A stretch of DNA of 64,000 nt from Leptospirales bacterium (GCA_013297885.1 JAAFIR010000013.1:1-64000), one strand, 5' to 3'; positions 18,194-27,293 are shown, numbered from the stretch's first letter. Made by a program: numbers and translations. The notes: generated by a model from the sequence alone, not told the origin.

Positions 18194-20106
18194 GTTCTTC
18201 TTTTAAAATTTTTAGTAGATATTTTTTTTCTTTTTTAATTTTACTTTTTTTTTATAGAATTTTATTTCATTATTCTATTTCTGAAAAAATTTTAACTAAA
18301 GAATTTTATTTTTATTTAAGAGCTTATTTAACTGGGCTTAGATTTGATATTTCTGTTAGTTTTGGATTATTGCTAATTCCATTTGTTTTATCAAAAATAA
18401 ATTATTTAAATCAATTTAAACTCTATAAAATTTTTTGGAATGTATTAGCTATTTTAGGATTTGCAATTTTACTTCAACTTTCAGTTGGAGATATAATTTA
18501 TTTTGAAAATGCAAATAAACATATTGGTTATGAAGGATTTGCTTTTTTAGGAAAAGATTTATTTGTATTGTATTTTTCAGCAATTACTGAAAAACCAATT
18601 TTAGTAATTTTGGGATTTTTTTTATTTGGGTTTTATATAAAAAAAGTTTTTTCTTATGTTCAAAAAAATTTTCAGAATGATTCTTGGAACAAAAAAAACA
18701 CAATTGAATTTATAATTATCATTTTTGTAATGTTAATTGGAATTCGTGGTGGAATTCAAACATCTGCAATTAGACCAAGTTTTGCTATTATTTCTGATGA
18801 TGCAATGTTAAATGCTATTGCAATAAATCCTGTATTTACAACTATTTTTGAACTTCAAAAAGAAAATTTAGATAAGTCCAAAATTTTAAGGATTGAAGAA
18901 TCTGTTTTTCTTCTAAAAGAAAGTATTGATTACAAAGAAGCTGAATTTATAAATCCTGCTTTTCCAATTCTTAGAAAATCAATTTCCAGAAAAGAAATCT
19001 TTAATGAAAAACCAAATATTGTAATTGTATTACTTGAAAGTTGGTCAGCAAAATTTATTAATTCCAAAATCGAAAACAAAACTATCACTCCAAATTTTAA
19101 TATACTTATAACTGAGGGAATTTATTTTAATAAATTTTTTGCTACAGGTGGAAGAACCTCAAATGGACTTCTTTCATCTCTCACTGGTATACCCGACAGA
19201 AACGGACAATCTGTTTTGCATTTCCAAGAATCAAATTCCAAACTCGGAAGTATTGCAAAAATTTTATATCCACATTCTTATTCATCCATTTTTATGACTG
19301 GTTCTGATTTGAATTTTGAAAACATAAAACCACATATTGAAAAATGGGGATTTCAAAAAATCATAGACGAAAAAATAATTGCTAAAGAAAACAAATACCA
19401 AAAAGGTATTTGGGGTTATGATGATTCAGTTGGACTGCCAATTTTTTTGGATGAGCTAGACAAAATCAATTCTCCATTTGTTGCAACTTATTTAACCATT
19501 TCCACACACCATCCTTATAAAGTTCCAGAAAAAAAATTTGAAATTTTTGATAACAAAACAAAAGATTATGAATATCTAAACACTCTTTATTATGCTGATT
19601 TTGCAATTGGGGAATTTATTAATGAAGCCAAAAAGAAAAAGTTTTTTGAGAATACAATTTTCTTTTTTTTATCTGATCACACCCATCATCGTTTTTTAAA
19701 TCCATATGAAGATAGAAATATTCCTTTTTTAATCTATTCTCCAAAAAAAATTAAACCAATTATCAATTCAAAAATTGGAACACAGCTTGATTTAATTCCA
19801 ACCATTTTACATTTTATTGGTAAAGATGTAGAATTTTCGGCAATGGGAAAAAATTTATTTTCTGAAGGTAAAAACTTTTCTTATTTTTGTTTTGGTAATA
19901 TTGCTGGTTTTATTGAAGATGAAAATTTTCATTTTGTAAATTTGTATTCAAATGATCCACCGATTAGTTTTGGATTTACTGAGCCATTTGAAGATAAAAA
20001 AATTTGTGTTGCTGATCTTGAATGTAAGAAAAAAGAAAGAAAGATGCTTTCATACTTAAACGCTTCAAAAATCCTGATGGAAAAAAATTTAATTTATCCG
20101 TATTGA
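18190..20106 (+). CDS. LtaS-type membrane sulfatase/phosphoethanolamine- or phosphoglycerol-transferase
   Basis: A 638-residue protein with five N-terminal membrane spans (to about residue 195) and an extracytoplasmic alkaline-phosphatase-fold domain. The core reads PNIVIVLLESWSAKF (metal-binding Glu), then GGRTSNGLLSSLTGIP with the candidate nucleophile Thr (about residue 323), GYDDSVGLP, ISTHHPYKVP and a C-terminal metal-binding SDHTHH. This is the LtaS/OpgB group, which transfers headgroups from phospholipids to glycans or lipids; a diderm spirochaete lacks lipoteichoic acid, so the acceptor is open. ATG 18190 overlaps the ftsK stop (ATGA), so the two are translationally coupled. The family is sure; the substrate is not. 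Confidence 0.85.
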   Translation: MSSSFKIFSRYFFSFLILLFFYRILFHYSISEKILTKEFYFYLRAYLTGLRFDISVSFGLLLIPFVLSKINYLNQFKLYKIFWNVLAILGFAILLQLSVGDIIYFENANKHIGYEGFAFLGKDLFVLYFSAITEKPILVILGFFLFGFYIKKVFSYVQKNFQNDSWNKKNTIEFIIIIFVMLIGIRGGIQTSAIRPSFAIISDDAMLNAIAINPVFTTIFELQKENLDKSKILRIEESVFLLKESIDYKEAEFINPAFPILRKSISRKEIFNEKPNIVIVLLESWSAKFINSKIENKTITPNFNILITEGIYFNKFFATGGRTSNGLLSSLTGIPDRNGQSVLHFQESNSKLGSIAKILYPHSYSSIFMTGSDLNFENIKPHIEKWGFQKIIDEKIIAKENKYQKGIWGYDDSVGLPIFLDELDKINSPFVATYLTISTHHPYKVPEKKFEIFDNKTKDYEYLNTLYYADFAIGEFINEAKKKKFFENTIFFFLSDHTHHRFLNPYEDRNIPFLIYSPKKIKPIINSKIGTQLDLIPTILHFIGKDVEFSAMGKNLFSEGKNFSYFCFGNIAGFIEDENFHFVNLYSNDPPISFGFTEPFEDKKICVADLECKKKERKMLSYLNASKILMEKNLIYPY

Positions 20107-20234
20107 TTTTTAAAAATACTTTTTTGTGAATAAAGAATTTTGAATTAGTTCAAAAAATAAATTTCTCAATTCTTCAATTCAAAATTTCATAAATAAAAAG
20201 AAATGTGTTGATTTAATTTTATAAATTGGATAAT

Positions 20235-20378
20235 ATGAAACTAGAAATGATTCGAGTGTATTTAGATAATTGTTGTTTTTATTACTACAGATAAAGGCAT
20301 TCTAAAAAATAGTAAATTTATTTAAAACAATTTCAATTAAAAATCATAAGCCCAGCAGAATTTATTTTAAATGAATAG
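20235..20378 (+). pseudogene. PIN-domain toxin gene reduced to its two ends
   Basis: ATG 20235 or 20247 begins MIRVYLDNCCF, the usual opening of a group of PIN-domain ribonuclease toxins, but it runs into YYYR and a stop. In the next frame the sequence continues ITTDKGILKNSKFI (20281-20322), the motif near the PIN C-terminus, and after another shift ISPAEFILNE with TAG at 20376-20378, the usual end. The whole middle, roughly 100 codons, is gone. Known PIN toxins need Asp residues spread through this middle, so no activity can remain. The intact small gene that follows starts 9 bases later. Recognition is by pattern memory, not by a search. Confidence 0.6.
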
Positions 20379-20387
20379 GAGATTAAA

Positions 20388-20579
20388 GTGAGATCAGGTA
20401 CAATTATTAAACAACTGGATATTGTAGAAGCTGAAAGATTTATAACTTTGATTAAAAGAGAGAAATTTGATTACACTAATTGGAGAAAAAATAATCTTCC
20501 AAAATTTTCTAATATTGATGAATTAAGTAAGAAAGCAATGGAAAATTGGAACAAAAAAAAACTTTCCCAAAAAAAATAA
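20388..20579 (+). CDS. small protein, likely partner of a PIN-domain toxin, 63 aa
   Basis: GTG 20388 follows a good AGGAG (20378-20382). The protein reads VEAERFITLIKREKFDYTNW and then IDELSKKAMENWNKK; I recall closely similar 60-80-residue proteins lying beside PIN-domain genes, where they probably act as antitoxin or accessory partner. The helical, Lys-rich C-terminus would suit binding to nucleic acid or a toxin. Here the toxin gene is reduced to remnants, so this gene would be an orphan. A structured repeat follows immediately. The role is inferred; the reading frame is convincing because of start context and family resemblance. Confidence 0.6.
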   Translation: MRSGTIIKQLDIVEAERFITLIKREKFDYTNWRKNNLPKFSNIDELSKKAMENWNKKKLSQKK

Positions 20580-20593
20580 ATTTTTTCAATTCT

Positions 20594-20716
20594 ATTCGAA
20601 AGTGATGGAAGCAGAGGTCATAAAATTTTGAATAAAATTTTATGACCGAACTGACAGCACGGTTTTTTTAGTAAGGGCTTAATGAATTAAGTCCTTACTA
20701 AAAAAATTCGCCCAAG
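20594..20716 (+). repeat. modular double-hairpin intergenic element, copy 5
   Basis: The clearest copy. Box 1 is TTCGAAAGTGATGGAAGCAG. Hairpin 1 has perfect 14-bp arms (20616-20629 and 20634-20647, GGTCATAAAATTTT and complement) with loop GAAT. Box 2 is ACAGCACGG. Hairpin 2 spans 20663-20706, arms TTTTTTTAGTAAGGGCTTAAT and complement, with one G-T or mismatch position. Box 3 is TTCGCCCAAG (20707-20716). It lies between convergent genes. Confidence 0.8.
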
Positions 20717-20795
20717 AAATTATTTTTTAGGTGAAGTTGTTATGCCAGTAACAGAATTTTTTTGTTTTGGATCTGCAACTTGAAAAGGAGACCAG

Positions 20796-22811
20796 TTAAT
20801 GTTTCAGCTTTACTCCAATAAATGTAATGTCATCTGCAACTGGTTGATTTTGCATAAAAGAAAAAATTTTATTTAAAATATTTTCCATTTTAACATGAAG
20901 ACTTCCATCATGAATTGATAATTCTTGTTCCAAGTTTTCAACTCCAAATTCTTCCATTTTATCATTCCATTCTTCAAAAATTCCATCGGTAAAAATAAAT
21001 AATTCAAAATCATCTTTAAAATCTGTTTCAATTAGTCCAAATTTAAAATTCTCAATCGCTCCAACCAAAGTTCCTCTTGTTTTTAAATTTAAACTTGTTT
21101 TATCATTTTTAATTAAAATTGGGTAGGGATGTCCTCCACCTGAGTAAGAAATTTTTTTTGATTCCAAATTCAAATCCAATATCCCACCAGTGAAATAAGT
21201 TTTTAATGTTTGAAATGAATTTATAAATTGATTATTTAATATTTCTAAAACTTCATTTGGAGGTATTTCTAGATTTTTTAAGGAATCGTAAATTGTTTTA
21301 ATTGCCATTGTAATCAAAGAAGCTTGTATTCCATGACCAGTTGCATCAGCTATAAAAAAACGAATTATTTTTTTGTTTATAAAATGAATATCAAATATAT
21401 CTCCCCCTACTTCTGACATTGGTAAATAAATTGTATGAAGTTCTAATTCATCTTTAAATTTTTCCAATTTTGGTAAAATAGAAGTTTGAATTTTTTTTGC
21501 AGTGTTTATATCTCTATAAATTTTATTAAGAGTATTTGTCAAAGCTGTTGTTCTTTCTTCAACTTTGATTTCGAGAATATGTTCAGACTCTTTTAAATTT
21601 TTAACTAGTTCTTCTTGAACTTTTAATTTTTCCTGTTTTAAAATATTATATCTATCAGCAAGTGCAAAAGCTAAAAGCATCATTTCCAAAACAGACCCAA
21701 TTTGAAATCCATTTATTGTAAAAATATTGGTTGGTAAAATTCCAAGTCCCCAAAGTCCAGTAGCTAAACTTCCAGCAAATAAAAATAAATAAGCAATAAG
21801 TAAAAAATATGCTGATCTTTCTTTTTTTAAAACTGCATAGATTATAATTAATAAAAATAGGATAACTGAAATAGTTCTAGCAGAAACAGTAAATAGACGA
21901 GGTAAGAATTGAAAACTTATTAAAGTTATAAAAAAATAAATCACCAAAACATTTAGCAAATAATTAATTTTGGGGAACTTTATTTTTGTATTTAAAATAT
22001 TTTTTAATAAGAATATAAAAGAAATTAAACTGATTGTAAATAGAAAACTAACAGAATTTTTCCAAAATACTTCAGAATTAAGAGGGATAAACTCTTTTAC
22101 AAAACCATTATTATTTGCTAGAGATAATCCTGTAAAAAAAGTTAATACAACATAGTACAAATAAATTTTATCTTTGGTTGAAATATAGATTAATAAATTA
22201 AATACAATCATTGCAATTGTTATCCCGAAATACAAAGCTTGAAAAGTATAATCATTTTTTTCATAATTATGATATGAATCAATTTTCCAAAGTTTGGCAG
22301 GAATTAGCATATGTATGGAATCAATTTTGAAATAGTAAACTTCAGTTGTATTTTCTTTTAAAGTAATTGGAAAAATAAAATAACGATTTTTGTAGGGTCT
22401 AGTTTCATATCCTAAAGTATTTCCTGTTATAATTTGTTCAAAAACTCCTTCTTCTTTTTGTTTGTAAAATTCAATCTTGCTTAAATTTGCATAACTTACT
22501 TCTAAAAATCTTTTTAATTTCTCGTTGCCATCATTTTTTAATTTTAATCTCAGCCAGTAGGAAGAATTTGTGATGCCAAAGTTTAAGGAATTTCCAGAAG
22601 ACTTTGATTCTAGAAATTTTTCAGAATAACTTTCTGAAACTATATCATTAAAATTCAATTTGTTAGTTTTATCTTCTAAAACTGAAAAATACTTTGTCAA
22701 AATAATTGAATCATTTTGATCTTCATTTACTTTTAGTATTAGATCTTCAGAGGAAAGATTTAACATGAATACATAAATAGTGAAGGTAATGAGAAATTTA
22801 AATAGTTTCAT
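20796..22811 (-). CDS. 7TM-DISM receptor with SpoIIE-type PP2C phosphatase domain
   Basis: A 671-residue membrane signalling protein. A signal peptide is followed by a 7TMR-DISMED2-type extracellular domain (NFGITNSSYWLRLKLKND, about residues 75-95, and YFIFPITLKENTT), seven membrane spans (about 190-385), a coiled-coil linker (about 388-435) and a SpoIIE phosphatase domain. Metal-binding motifs are visible: MSEVGGDIFDI (about 465), IADATGHGIQASL (about 490) and FIFTDGIFEEW near 625. It probably dephosphorylates an anti-anti-sigma partner or another Ser/Thr-phosphorylated regulator in response to an outside signal. This domain combination is common in Leptospira. ATG 22811 is preceded by a GGAAA stretch. 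Confidence 0.9.
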   Translation of the reverse strand: MKLFKFLITFTIYVFMLNLSSEDLILKVNEDQNDSIILTKYFSVLEDKTNKLNFNDIVSESYSEKFLESKSSGNSLNFGITNSSYWLRLKLKNDGNEKLKRFLEVSYANLSKIEFYKQKEEGVFEQIITGNTLGYETRPYKNRYFIFPITLKENTTEVYYFKIDSIHMLIPAKLWKIDSYHNYEKNDYTFQALYFGITIAMIVFNLLIYISTKDKIYLYYVVLTFFTGLSLANNNGFVKEFIPLNSEVFWKNSVSFLFTISLISFIFLLKNILNTKIKFPKINYLLNVLVIYFFITLISFQFLPRLFTVSARTISVILFLLIIIYAVLKKERSAYFLLIAYLFLFAGSLATGLWGLGILPTNIFTINGFQIGSVLEMMLLAFALADRYNILKQEKLKVQEELVKNLKESEHILEIKVEERTTALTNTLNKIYRDINTAKKIQTSILPKLEKFKDELELHTIYLPMSEVGGDIFDIHFINKKIIRFFIADATGHGIQASLITMAIKTIYDSLKNLEIPPNEVLEILNNQFINSFQTLKTYFTGGILDLNLESKKISYSGGGHPYPILIKNDKTSLNLKTRGTLVGAIENFKFGLIETDFKDDFELFIFTDGIFEEWNDKMEEFGVENLEQELSIHDGSLHVKMENILNKIFSFMQNQPVADDITFIGVKLKH

Positions 22812-22916
22812 CTAATTTCCATTTAAAAACTTATTCATTCAAAATCAATTTCTTAAATCCAATTATCTGATAGTTAAAAATTCAATTCTGTTTTTGTTTT
22901 TTTTAAAAGTAAAAAA

Positions 22917-23822
22917 TCACAAGCTCATGGAAAAAGCAAATTGGTAACTGGATTCATAAGGTCTAAATTCTCTTCCTCGATTGAGTGGATTTCTGTATGA
23001 AATAGAAAATAAATATTTTTCTTGGAATATATAATTTACTCCAATAGATGCTTCTCTAAAAATTAATGGAACTTTGTCGCCTGTTGCAGTTTCTTTTTCA
23101 ATTCCATAAAAGGGAGTTTTATATAAAAATCCAATAAAGCCTGATAAATTATCAATAATTCCAATGTTGATAATTGAAGAAATGTTGTAGGATTTTTTTA
23201 ATTCAATTTTTTCTGTTGGAAATAGAACTTGATTTAGATTTGTTGTTGTGGGAGTTTTTAGAAAATAAGGAATTCCTTCTTCGTTGTCGTATGTAGATAA
23301 ATTTCTAGAAAGTGGGATTTCACCACCTGCTCTGAATAAAAATGCAAATCTGGAATACAAATAACCAACTGCAATATTTCCCACACCAGAATTATAATTG
23401 CTTTCAATAAATTTTCCAGTTTGAGATTTTGTTGCTAGCCCAATTCGTCCTTCGATATAAAAGAAAAATTTTTTTTCTTGGTGAAGTTCTGCAAATGGAA
23501 AATACTTCATTCCCAAAAATGGTTTTCCAAAACGTGCAGCATCATCTCTATTTTTTTGGTCATAATAAATATAACTAAAAGTTCCATTTAAGGATAATTT
23601 GCCTTTTAAAAAAAAACTTTCAAGAAAAATTGTATTATGAATTACATTTCTATTTTCAAGAGAGCCTTTATTGTAATCTGAACTTAAGATAAAATAAGTT
23701 GGGGGATATTTTGAATTTTGATCCAAAAATCGAAAATTAAATATTGTGCTATCTAGTCCAGCTCCAGTATGATGTGAAAATAGTTTTGAAATAAAAAATA
23801 AAAATACAATTAAAAATTTCAT
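22917..23822 (-). CDS. outer-membrane beta-barrel protein of the copper-associated cluster
   Basis: ATG 23822 (MKFLIVFLFFISKLFS, signal peptide) overlaps the upstream lipoprotein stop as ATGA; an ATG three codons earlier is also in frame. The 301 residues alternate in strands rich in aromatics (IEGRIGLATKS, FLFRAGGEIPLS, YLFSISYRNPLNRG). The C-terminus ends SYQFAFSMSL, close to the usual aromatic end of a barrel. After the signal peptide comes HHTGAG, a possible metal-binding start. It is the last gene of the operon with MbnH-like peroxidase and a lipoprotein, so it could pass metal or a small ligand across the outer membrane. Substrate unknown. Confidence 0.65.
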   Translation of the reverse strand: MKFLIVFLFFISKLFSHHTGAGLDSTIFNFRFLDQNSKYPPTYFILSSDYNKGSLENRNVIHNTIFLESFFLKGKLSLNGTFSYIYYDQKNRDDAARFGKPFLGMKYFPFAELHQEKKFFFYIEGRIGLATKSQTGKFIESNYNSGVGNIAVGYLYSRFAFLFRAGGEIPLSRNLSTYDNEEGIPYFLKTPTTTNLNQVLFPTEKIELKKSYNISSIINIGIIDNLSGFIGFLYKTPFYGIEKETATGDKVPLIFREASIGVNYIFQEKYLFSISYRNPLNRGREFRPYESSYQFAFSMSL

Positions 23823-24637
23823 TTTATACACCTGTATTCTTTTAAAGTATCAGCAAGATTTAAGTTTTTAATGATTTCATTATAAATATTTCTGTTTGAA
23901 GTTTCTGAAATTAAAACATTTGTTTCTTGTAAATCATGAATGGATTTTACAACTCGAAAACTACTTGAATCTCGAAACAAATTGATATATCTAAACTGTA
24001 AAATCAAATTGTAATTGGAAGTAAAACTAACTTCATTGGAACAAATTGTGTTTGAAGAAATATCTGTTTTGGAAATTCGAATTGTAAAATTTTTTGTGTT
24101 CACTCCAACAGAATTTCCTGTGAGAAGAATTTCATTAAAATGAAAAATCACTGAAGAAATTCTGCCTTGGGGAAAATTTCCTAAACTAAAATTTCCACTA
24201 AAACTCAAATCTCCTCTTTCATCATTAGAATTTGCTTTTATAAAATCTTTGGTTCTAAAACCATTTGCAATTTGAAAAACTTTTAGTCCACCTCCACCAC
24301 TAGCTGTTGGTGTGGAAGCAGAACTTACTTCATTATGTTTTGTTTCTTGTTCTGATGGTGCAATTGTTTGATTTAGTAAGTCCACTCGATCCAATTGAAT
24401 TTCTGAATCAGCACCAAGAGTGATATTGTAATTTTGTCCAGAAGAATTAATCTGAAAATTTTCAAGTCTTGAGTCACCTTGGTCATCAAAATAAACAAAT
24501 TTTAAATTTGCAATAGTCTTAATTGAATTTCTGGCTAAAATCAAATTTGTTAAAATGATTTTATCTTCTGTTAATTTGTTTCCTCTAGAACCAAATGTAC
24601 AATTCAAAAAAAATAAAGTGAACAAGAAATATTTCAT
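23819..24637 (-). CDS. lipoprotein of the copper-associated cluster, 272 aa
   Basis: The signal peptide ends in the lipobox FFLNC (Cys 13), so this is a lipoprotein. The mature part has a glycine run (TASGGGGLKV) near residue 115 and beta-rich character. It contains Cys in SNTICSNE and YRCIK near the end, which could form a disulfide. ATG 24637 overlaps the upstream MbnH-like gene as ATGA, and its own stop overlaps the barrel gene, so all three are translated as a unit. I do not recognise the family; a role as adaptor between the peroxidase and the outer-membrane barrel is a guess from position. Confidence 0.65.
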   Translation of the reverse strand: MKYFLFTLFFLNCTFGSRGNKLTEDKIILTNLILARNSIKTIANLKFVYFDDQGDSRLENFQINSSGQNYNITLGADSEIQLDRVDLLNQTIAPSEQETKHNEVSSASTPTASGGGGLKVFQIANGFRTKDFIKANSNDERGDLSFSGNFSLGNFPQGRISSVIFHFNEILLTGNSVGVNTKNFTIRISKTDISSNTICSNEVSFTSNYNLILQFRYINLFRDSSSFRVVKSIHDLQETNVLISETSNRNIYNEIIKNLNLADTLKEYRCIK

Positions 24638-25821
24638 CTAAATGGATCCGAGTGTTTTGGATTGTTGATAAACTCAGTATCAGTTAATGCTTTTAAAAAA
24701 TTAATCAAATCAGTTCTTTCCTGTGAAGTGATACTAAACGGTCTGATAAAAGATGTATCTTTATTTGGATGAGTTTTTCCACCCATCGCATAATTATCAA
24801 TTACCTTTCCAAGTGCTTCAGTTGCACAAGCATCTATATTTGTGGGACTAGAAACATTACATTTAAAACTTCCATTGTGCATGTACGGAAAAGTGAGTGC
24901 AATATTTCTTAGAGATGGAGCTTTAAATTTTCCTTCATCAGTTGATTTTCCTGTTACTTCCATCAAACCTTTTTTGTTTAATGGTAAAACTGAATATTCA
25001 ACAGCAGACAAACTTCCATTATTTGTGTACACCACTTCTGCTTGGGTCACATTTTGGTGGTTGATGGAATCTGTAAAATTAAATCCACCATGGCAATGAA
25101 AACATTCTGCAACCTCAGAGTTGAACAAATCTAGTCCACGAATTTCTGATGAGTTTAATGCGGAACGATTTGTGCGATTGGTGTACTGATCCACTCTTGA
25201 ATTTCCAGAAAGTAAAGAACGCTGAAAACTAGATAAAGCAAATCGAATATTTTGTTCTGTGATGTTTTCACTTCCACCACCAAATGCTTTGGAAAAAAAA
25301 TCTCTGTATCTTGAATCTGAACTAAGTTTCGCCAAATAGTTGTTATTCGATAAACCAAGCTCAATTGGATTTTCACCAAATAGTGGAATTCTAGATTGTT
25401 GTTCTAAAGTTAAAAGTCCATTATTCGCCCAAGTGAGTCTTGAATTATAAACCACATTTGCCAAGTTCTGAGAATTTCTGGGATGAACTTCACCTGTGAT
25501 TCCACTTGGAAAATCTTTTCCATCTGTAAACGCAAGTCTCTGTAAATGACAAGAAGCACAACTCTGTGTTTCGTTTCCTGAAAGTCTTTTATCATAAAAT
25601 AAAAATCTTCCGAGTTCCACTTTCGCTTCTGACATTGGATTTTCTGAGGGAACTCTTGGAGTTGGAAATCCCTGCGGCAAATTCCAGTTATACGATGAAC
25701 TAGAACTGCTTCGATTATTCAACAAAGCAAACAAAACTAAATTTCTATTTGTATCCTTGTTCTGTTTTTTTTCAAACACTTCACAATTGAATAAAATTAG
25801 TAATACTAAAATAAATTTCAT
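24634..25821 (-). CDS. MbnH-like di-haem cytochrome c peroxidase (MauG superfamily), lipoprotein
   Basis: A 395-residue lipoprotein (lipobox LILFNC) with two c-haem sites: CASCH near residue 87 and CFHCH near 240. The stretches LGRFLFYDKRLSGNETQSCA, HPRNSQNLANVVYNSRLTW and PLFGENPIELGL match the MbnH group. MbnH acts on its partner MbnP by oxidising a Trp to kynurenine, which completes a copper site. The MbnP-like gene lies just upstream, fitting that pair. ATG 25821 has AAAGGATAG before it; the spacer between the two genes is filled by a large structured repeat. Acting as lipid-anchored periplasmic enzyme is inferred from the lipobox. Confidence 0.88.
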   Translation of the reverse strand: MKFILVLLILFNCEVFEKKQNKDTNRNLVLFALLNNRSSSSSSYNWNLPQGFPTPRVPSENPMSEAKVELGRFLFYDKRLSGNETQSCASCHLQRLAFTDGKDFPSGITGEVHPRNSQNLANVVYNSRLTWANNGLLTLEQQSRIPLFGENPIELGLSNNNYLAKLSSDSRYRDFFSKAFGGGSENITEQNIRFALSSFQRSLLSGNSRVDQYTNRTNRSALNSSEIRGLDLFNSEVAECFHCHGGFNFTDSINHQNVTQAEVVYTNNGSLSAVEYSVLPLNKKGLMEVTGKSTDEGKFKAPSLRNIALTFPYMHNGSFKCNVSSPTNIDACATEALGKVIDNYAMGGKTHPNKDTSFIRPFSITSQERTDLINFLKALTDTEFINNPKHSDPFR

Positions 25822-25830
25822 GTTCTATCC

Positions 25831-26099
25831 TTTGGGCGATTTAACACGCTCCAAAATGGTTCCGTTTGCTTCGCAAACCCGCGAGCGGCATTTTGGATCG
25901 TTATCGCAAACTTTATACTATACCCAAATTTAGAATTTCGTTTCACACAATTCTAAATTTGGGATTTTGTAATAGCTATTCGTAAAATTTCTTTCAACGA
26001 AAAAACGATACAGTTAGCGTGTTAAAAAAAATTTCATCGAAAAAAAGCATGATGAAGTTGATGCATGCTAATTTTTTCTCAAATTTTTTTTAACACGCC
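25831..26099 (-). repeat. composite hairpin-rich element between the mbnH-like and mbnP-like genes (copy 6)
   Basis: Left part: TTTGGGCGA (box 3), AACACGCT, a hairpin with arms CCAAAATG/CATTTTGG enclosing GTTTGCTTCGCAAAC, then ATCGTTATCGC (box 1, reverse). Middle: perfect 15-bp arms at 25923-25937 and 25949-25963. Right: perfect 18-bp arms at 26017-26034 and 26081-26098 (GCGTGTTAAAAAAAATTT and complement) enclosing AGCATG/CATGCT. The word TTTAACACGC thus occurs at both ends of the element. It separates two genes thought to act together and may reduce or stabilise parts of their message. Confidence 0.7.
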
Positions 26100-26132
26100 A
26101 TAAATTCAACATTCAACACTCATAATTAAAAA

Positions 26133-27101
26133 TTAACGAATGCTAAAACTTGTTTGTGCTGTTTTACTTTGTCCATCAGATACATTTACACCAATGTTGG
26201 AAATGATTGGTTGGCAATTTGCATTTGTATTTCCAGCCATACAAGTTCGAATTGCAGTGTCTGATCCAGTAGTTAAAGTTTTTCCATCTGCACCATTAAA
26301 CATAGTTCCCAAATCCAAAACAATTTTATCTGTACTTGGATTAAAATTTCCACTGGTTTTTGTGATGCTTATTGTTGGAAGATTTGGTTGTCCACAAGCA
26401 TTTACCGGACCAGCAGAATTTCCTGAACATGTTCCACTGCCAAGATGAAATCTATTTGCAGAAGAATTTGTGTCGTTTGAAGAATATTCTACTTTTGCAA
26501 ATTTATAGCCAGAGTTCCAAGCCCAATACATTGCAGTTACATTGAGCGGAGCTGTTGCTGTTGTGGCTTGTAAATGGTTTAAGAAAAATGGTACACCAAC
26601 TTTAAATTCAATTCCTGTAAATGTTCCTGACAAAGTATTTCCACGAATAGATTTGTTCATTTCTGTTGTTCCACCAGCACAATCAGCTGTTGCATTTTCA
26701 AAATCAAGAAGAGCCAAACTTGGATATGCACCAAAATTATTGGAGCCTTTTGCGAGCTGCCATTGGTTGTCTGTTGAAAGATCAAAGTCAACTTTTGTTC
26801 CAGAACTTGTGAAAAGTTTAACATCATGAACGTAAAAACGTAAATCCACTAATTTGGAACTAGCAGAATTTCCAATCATTCCCGACATATTTGTTCCACA
26901 TGCAACTTCTTGGTTACCAGAAATTGCTGAAAAATTAATTGTAGAAACAGAAGTAGATACACTAGTTGTTCTGTTTAAACTTTGCAAGATTCCTGCACCT
27001 AAAATTAAATTTTGTGTGCTTTTATCTTCTTTGGTTGTTCCAGGAATTACTCCACAATTGGAAGTAATGGTAATGAATAAAAATAATAATTTGTAAAACA
27101 T
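26133..27101 (-). CDS. MbnP-like copper-binding lipoprotein
   Basis: A 322-residue lipoprotein (TITSNC lipobox). The MbnP-type core is clear: LVDLRFYVHDVKLFTSSG, DNQWQ, LALLDFENATADCAGGT, TEMNKSIRGN, FKVGVPFFLNHLQATTAT, APLNVTAMYWAWNSGYKF. MbnP binds copper through a site made after its partner MbnH oxidises a Trp to kynurenine; the Trp pair in MYWAWNSGYKF (about residue 195) is the natural candidate here. Several Cys at the C-terminus (GTCSGN, NACGQP, RTCMAGNTNANCQP) suggest disulfides. It is upstream of the MbnH-like gene on the same strand. No methanobactin precursor is seen nearby, so this is probably a copper protein pair outside a methanobactin operon. Confidence 0.87.
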   Translation of the reverse strand: MFYKLLFLFITITSNCGVIPGTTKEDKSTQNLILGAGILQSLNRTTSVSTSVSTINFSAISGNQEVACGTNMSGMIGNSASSKLVDLRFYVHDVKLFTSSGTKVDFDLSTDNQWQLAKGSNNFGAYPSLALLDFENATADCAGGTTEMNKSIRGNTLSGTFTGIEFKVGVPFFLNHLQATTATAPLNVTAMYWAWNSGYKFAKVEYSSNDTNSSANRFHLGSGTCSGNSAGPVNACGQPNLPTISITKTSGNFNPSTDKIVLDLGTMFNGADGKTLTTGSDTAIRTCMAGNTNANCQPIISNIGVNVSDGQSKTAQTSFSIR

Positions 27102-27129
27102 ATTTTGTCCTTTTAAAAAATTTGTTTAG

Positions 27130-27293
27130 TTGTAAGGCTTTGATGAATCAAAGCCTTACGAAAGCTAAAAAGTAAAAGGGTTAGAGATACAAAAAACTTT
27201 GAAGCTTGCTTCAAAGGTCACTTCTGTTAAGAAGGGACGGAACTTTTTTGTAGCTCGGTAGGGACGAAGTCCCTAAACCCCCAGAAAAAACTT
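27130..27293 (+). repeat. modular double-hairpin intergenic element, copy 7, with an extra hairpin in front
   Basis: An extra stem at about 27132-27159 (GTAAGGCTTTGA and complement) comes first. Then AAAAGGGTTAGAGATAC (box 1), hairpin 1 with outer arms ACAAAAAA/TTTTTTGT enclosing TTTGAAGC/GCTTCAAA, box 2 AGCTCGG (27252-27258), hairpin 2 TAGGGAC/GTCCCTA, and AACCCCC as box 3. It overlaps the last codons of the minus-strand Cys/His gene. Confidence 0.7.

Noticed and set aside
20720-20795. Possible minus-strand C-terminal coding remnant (WSPFQVADPKQK) after the stop of the 7TM phosphatase gene
   Set aside because: It has no start, needs a one-base shift to stay plausible, and covers only about 25 residues.
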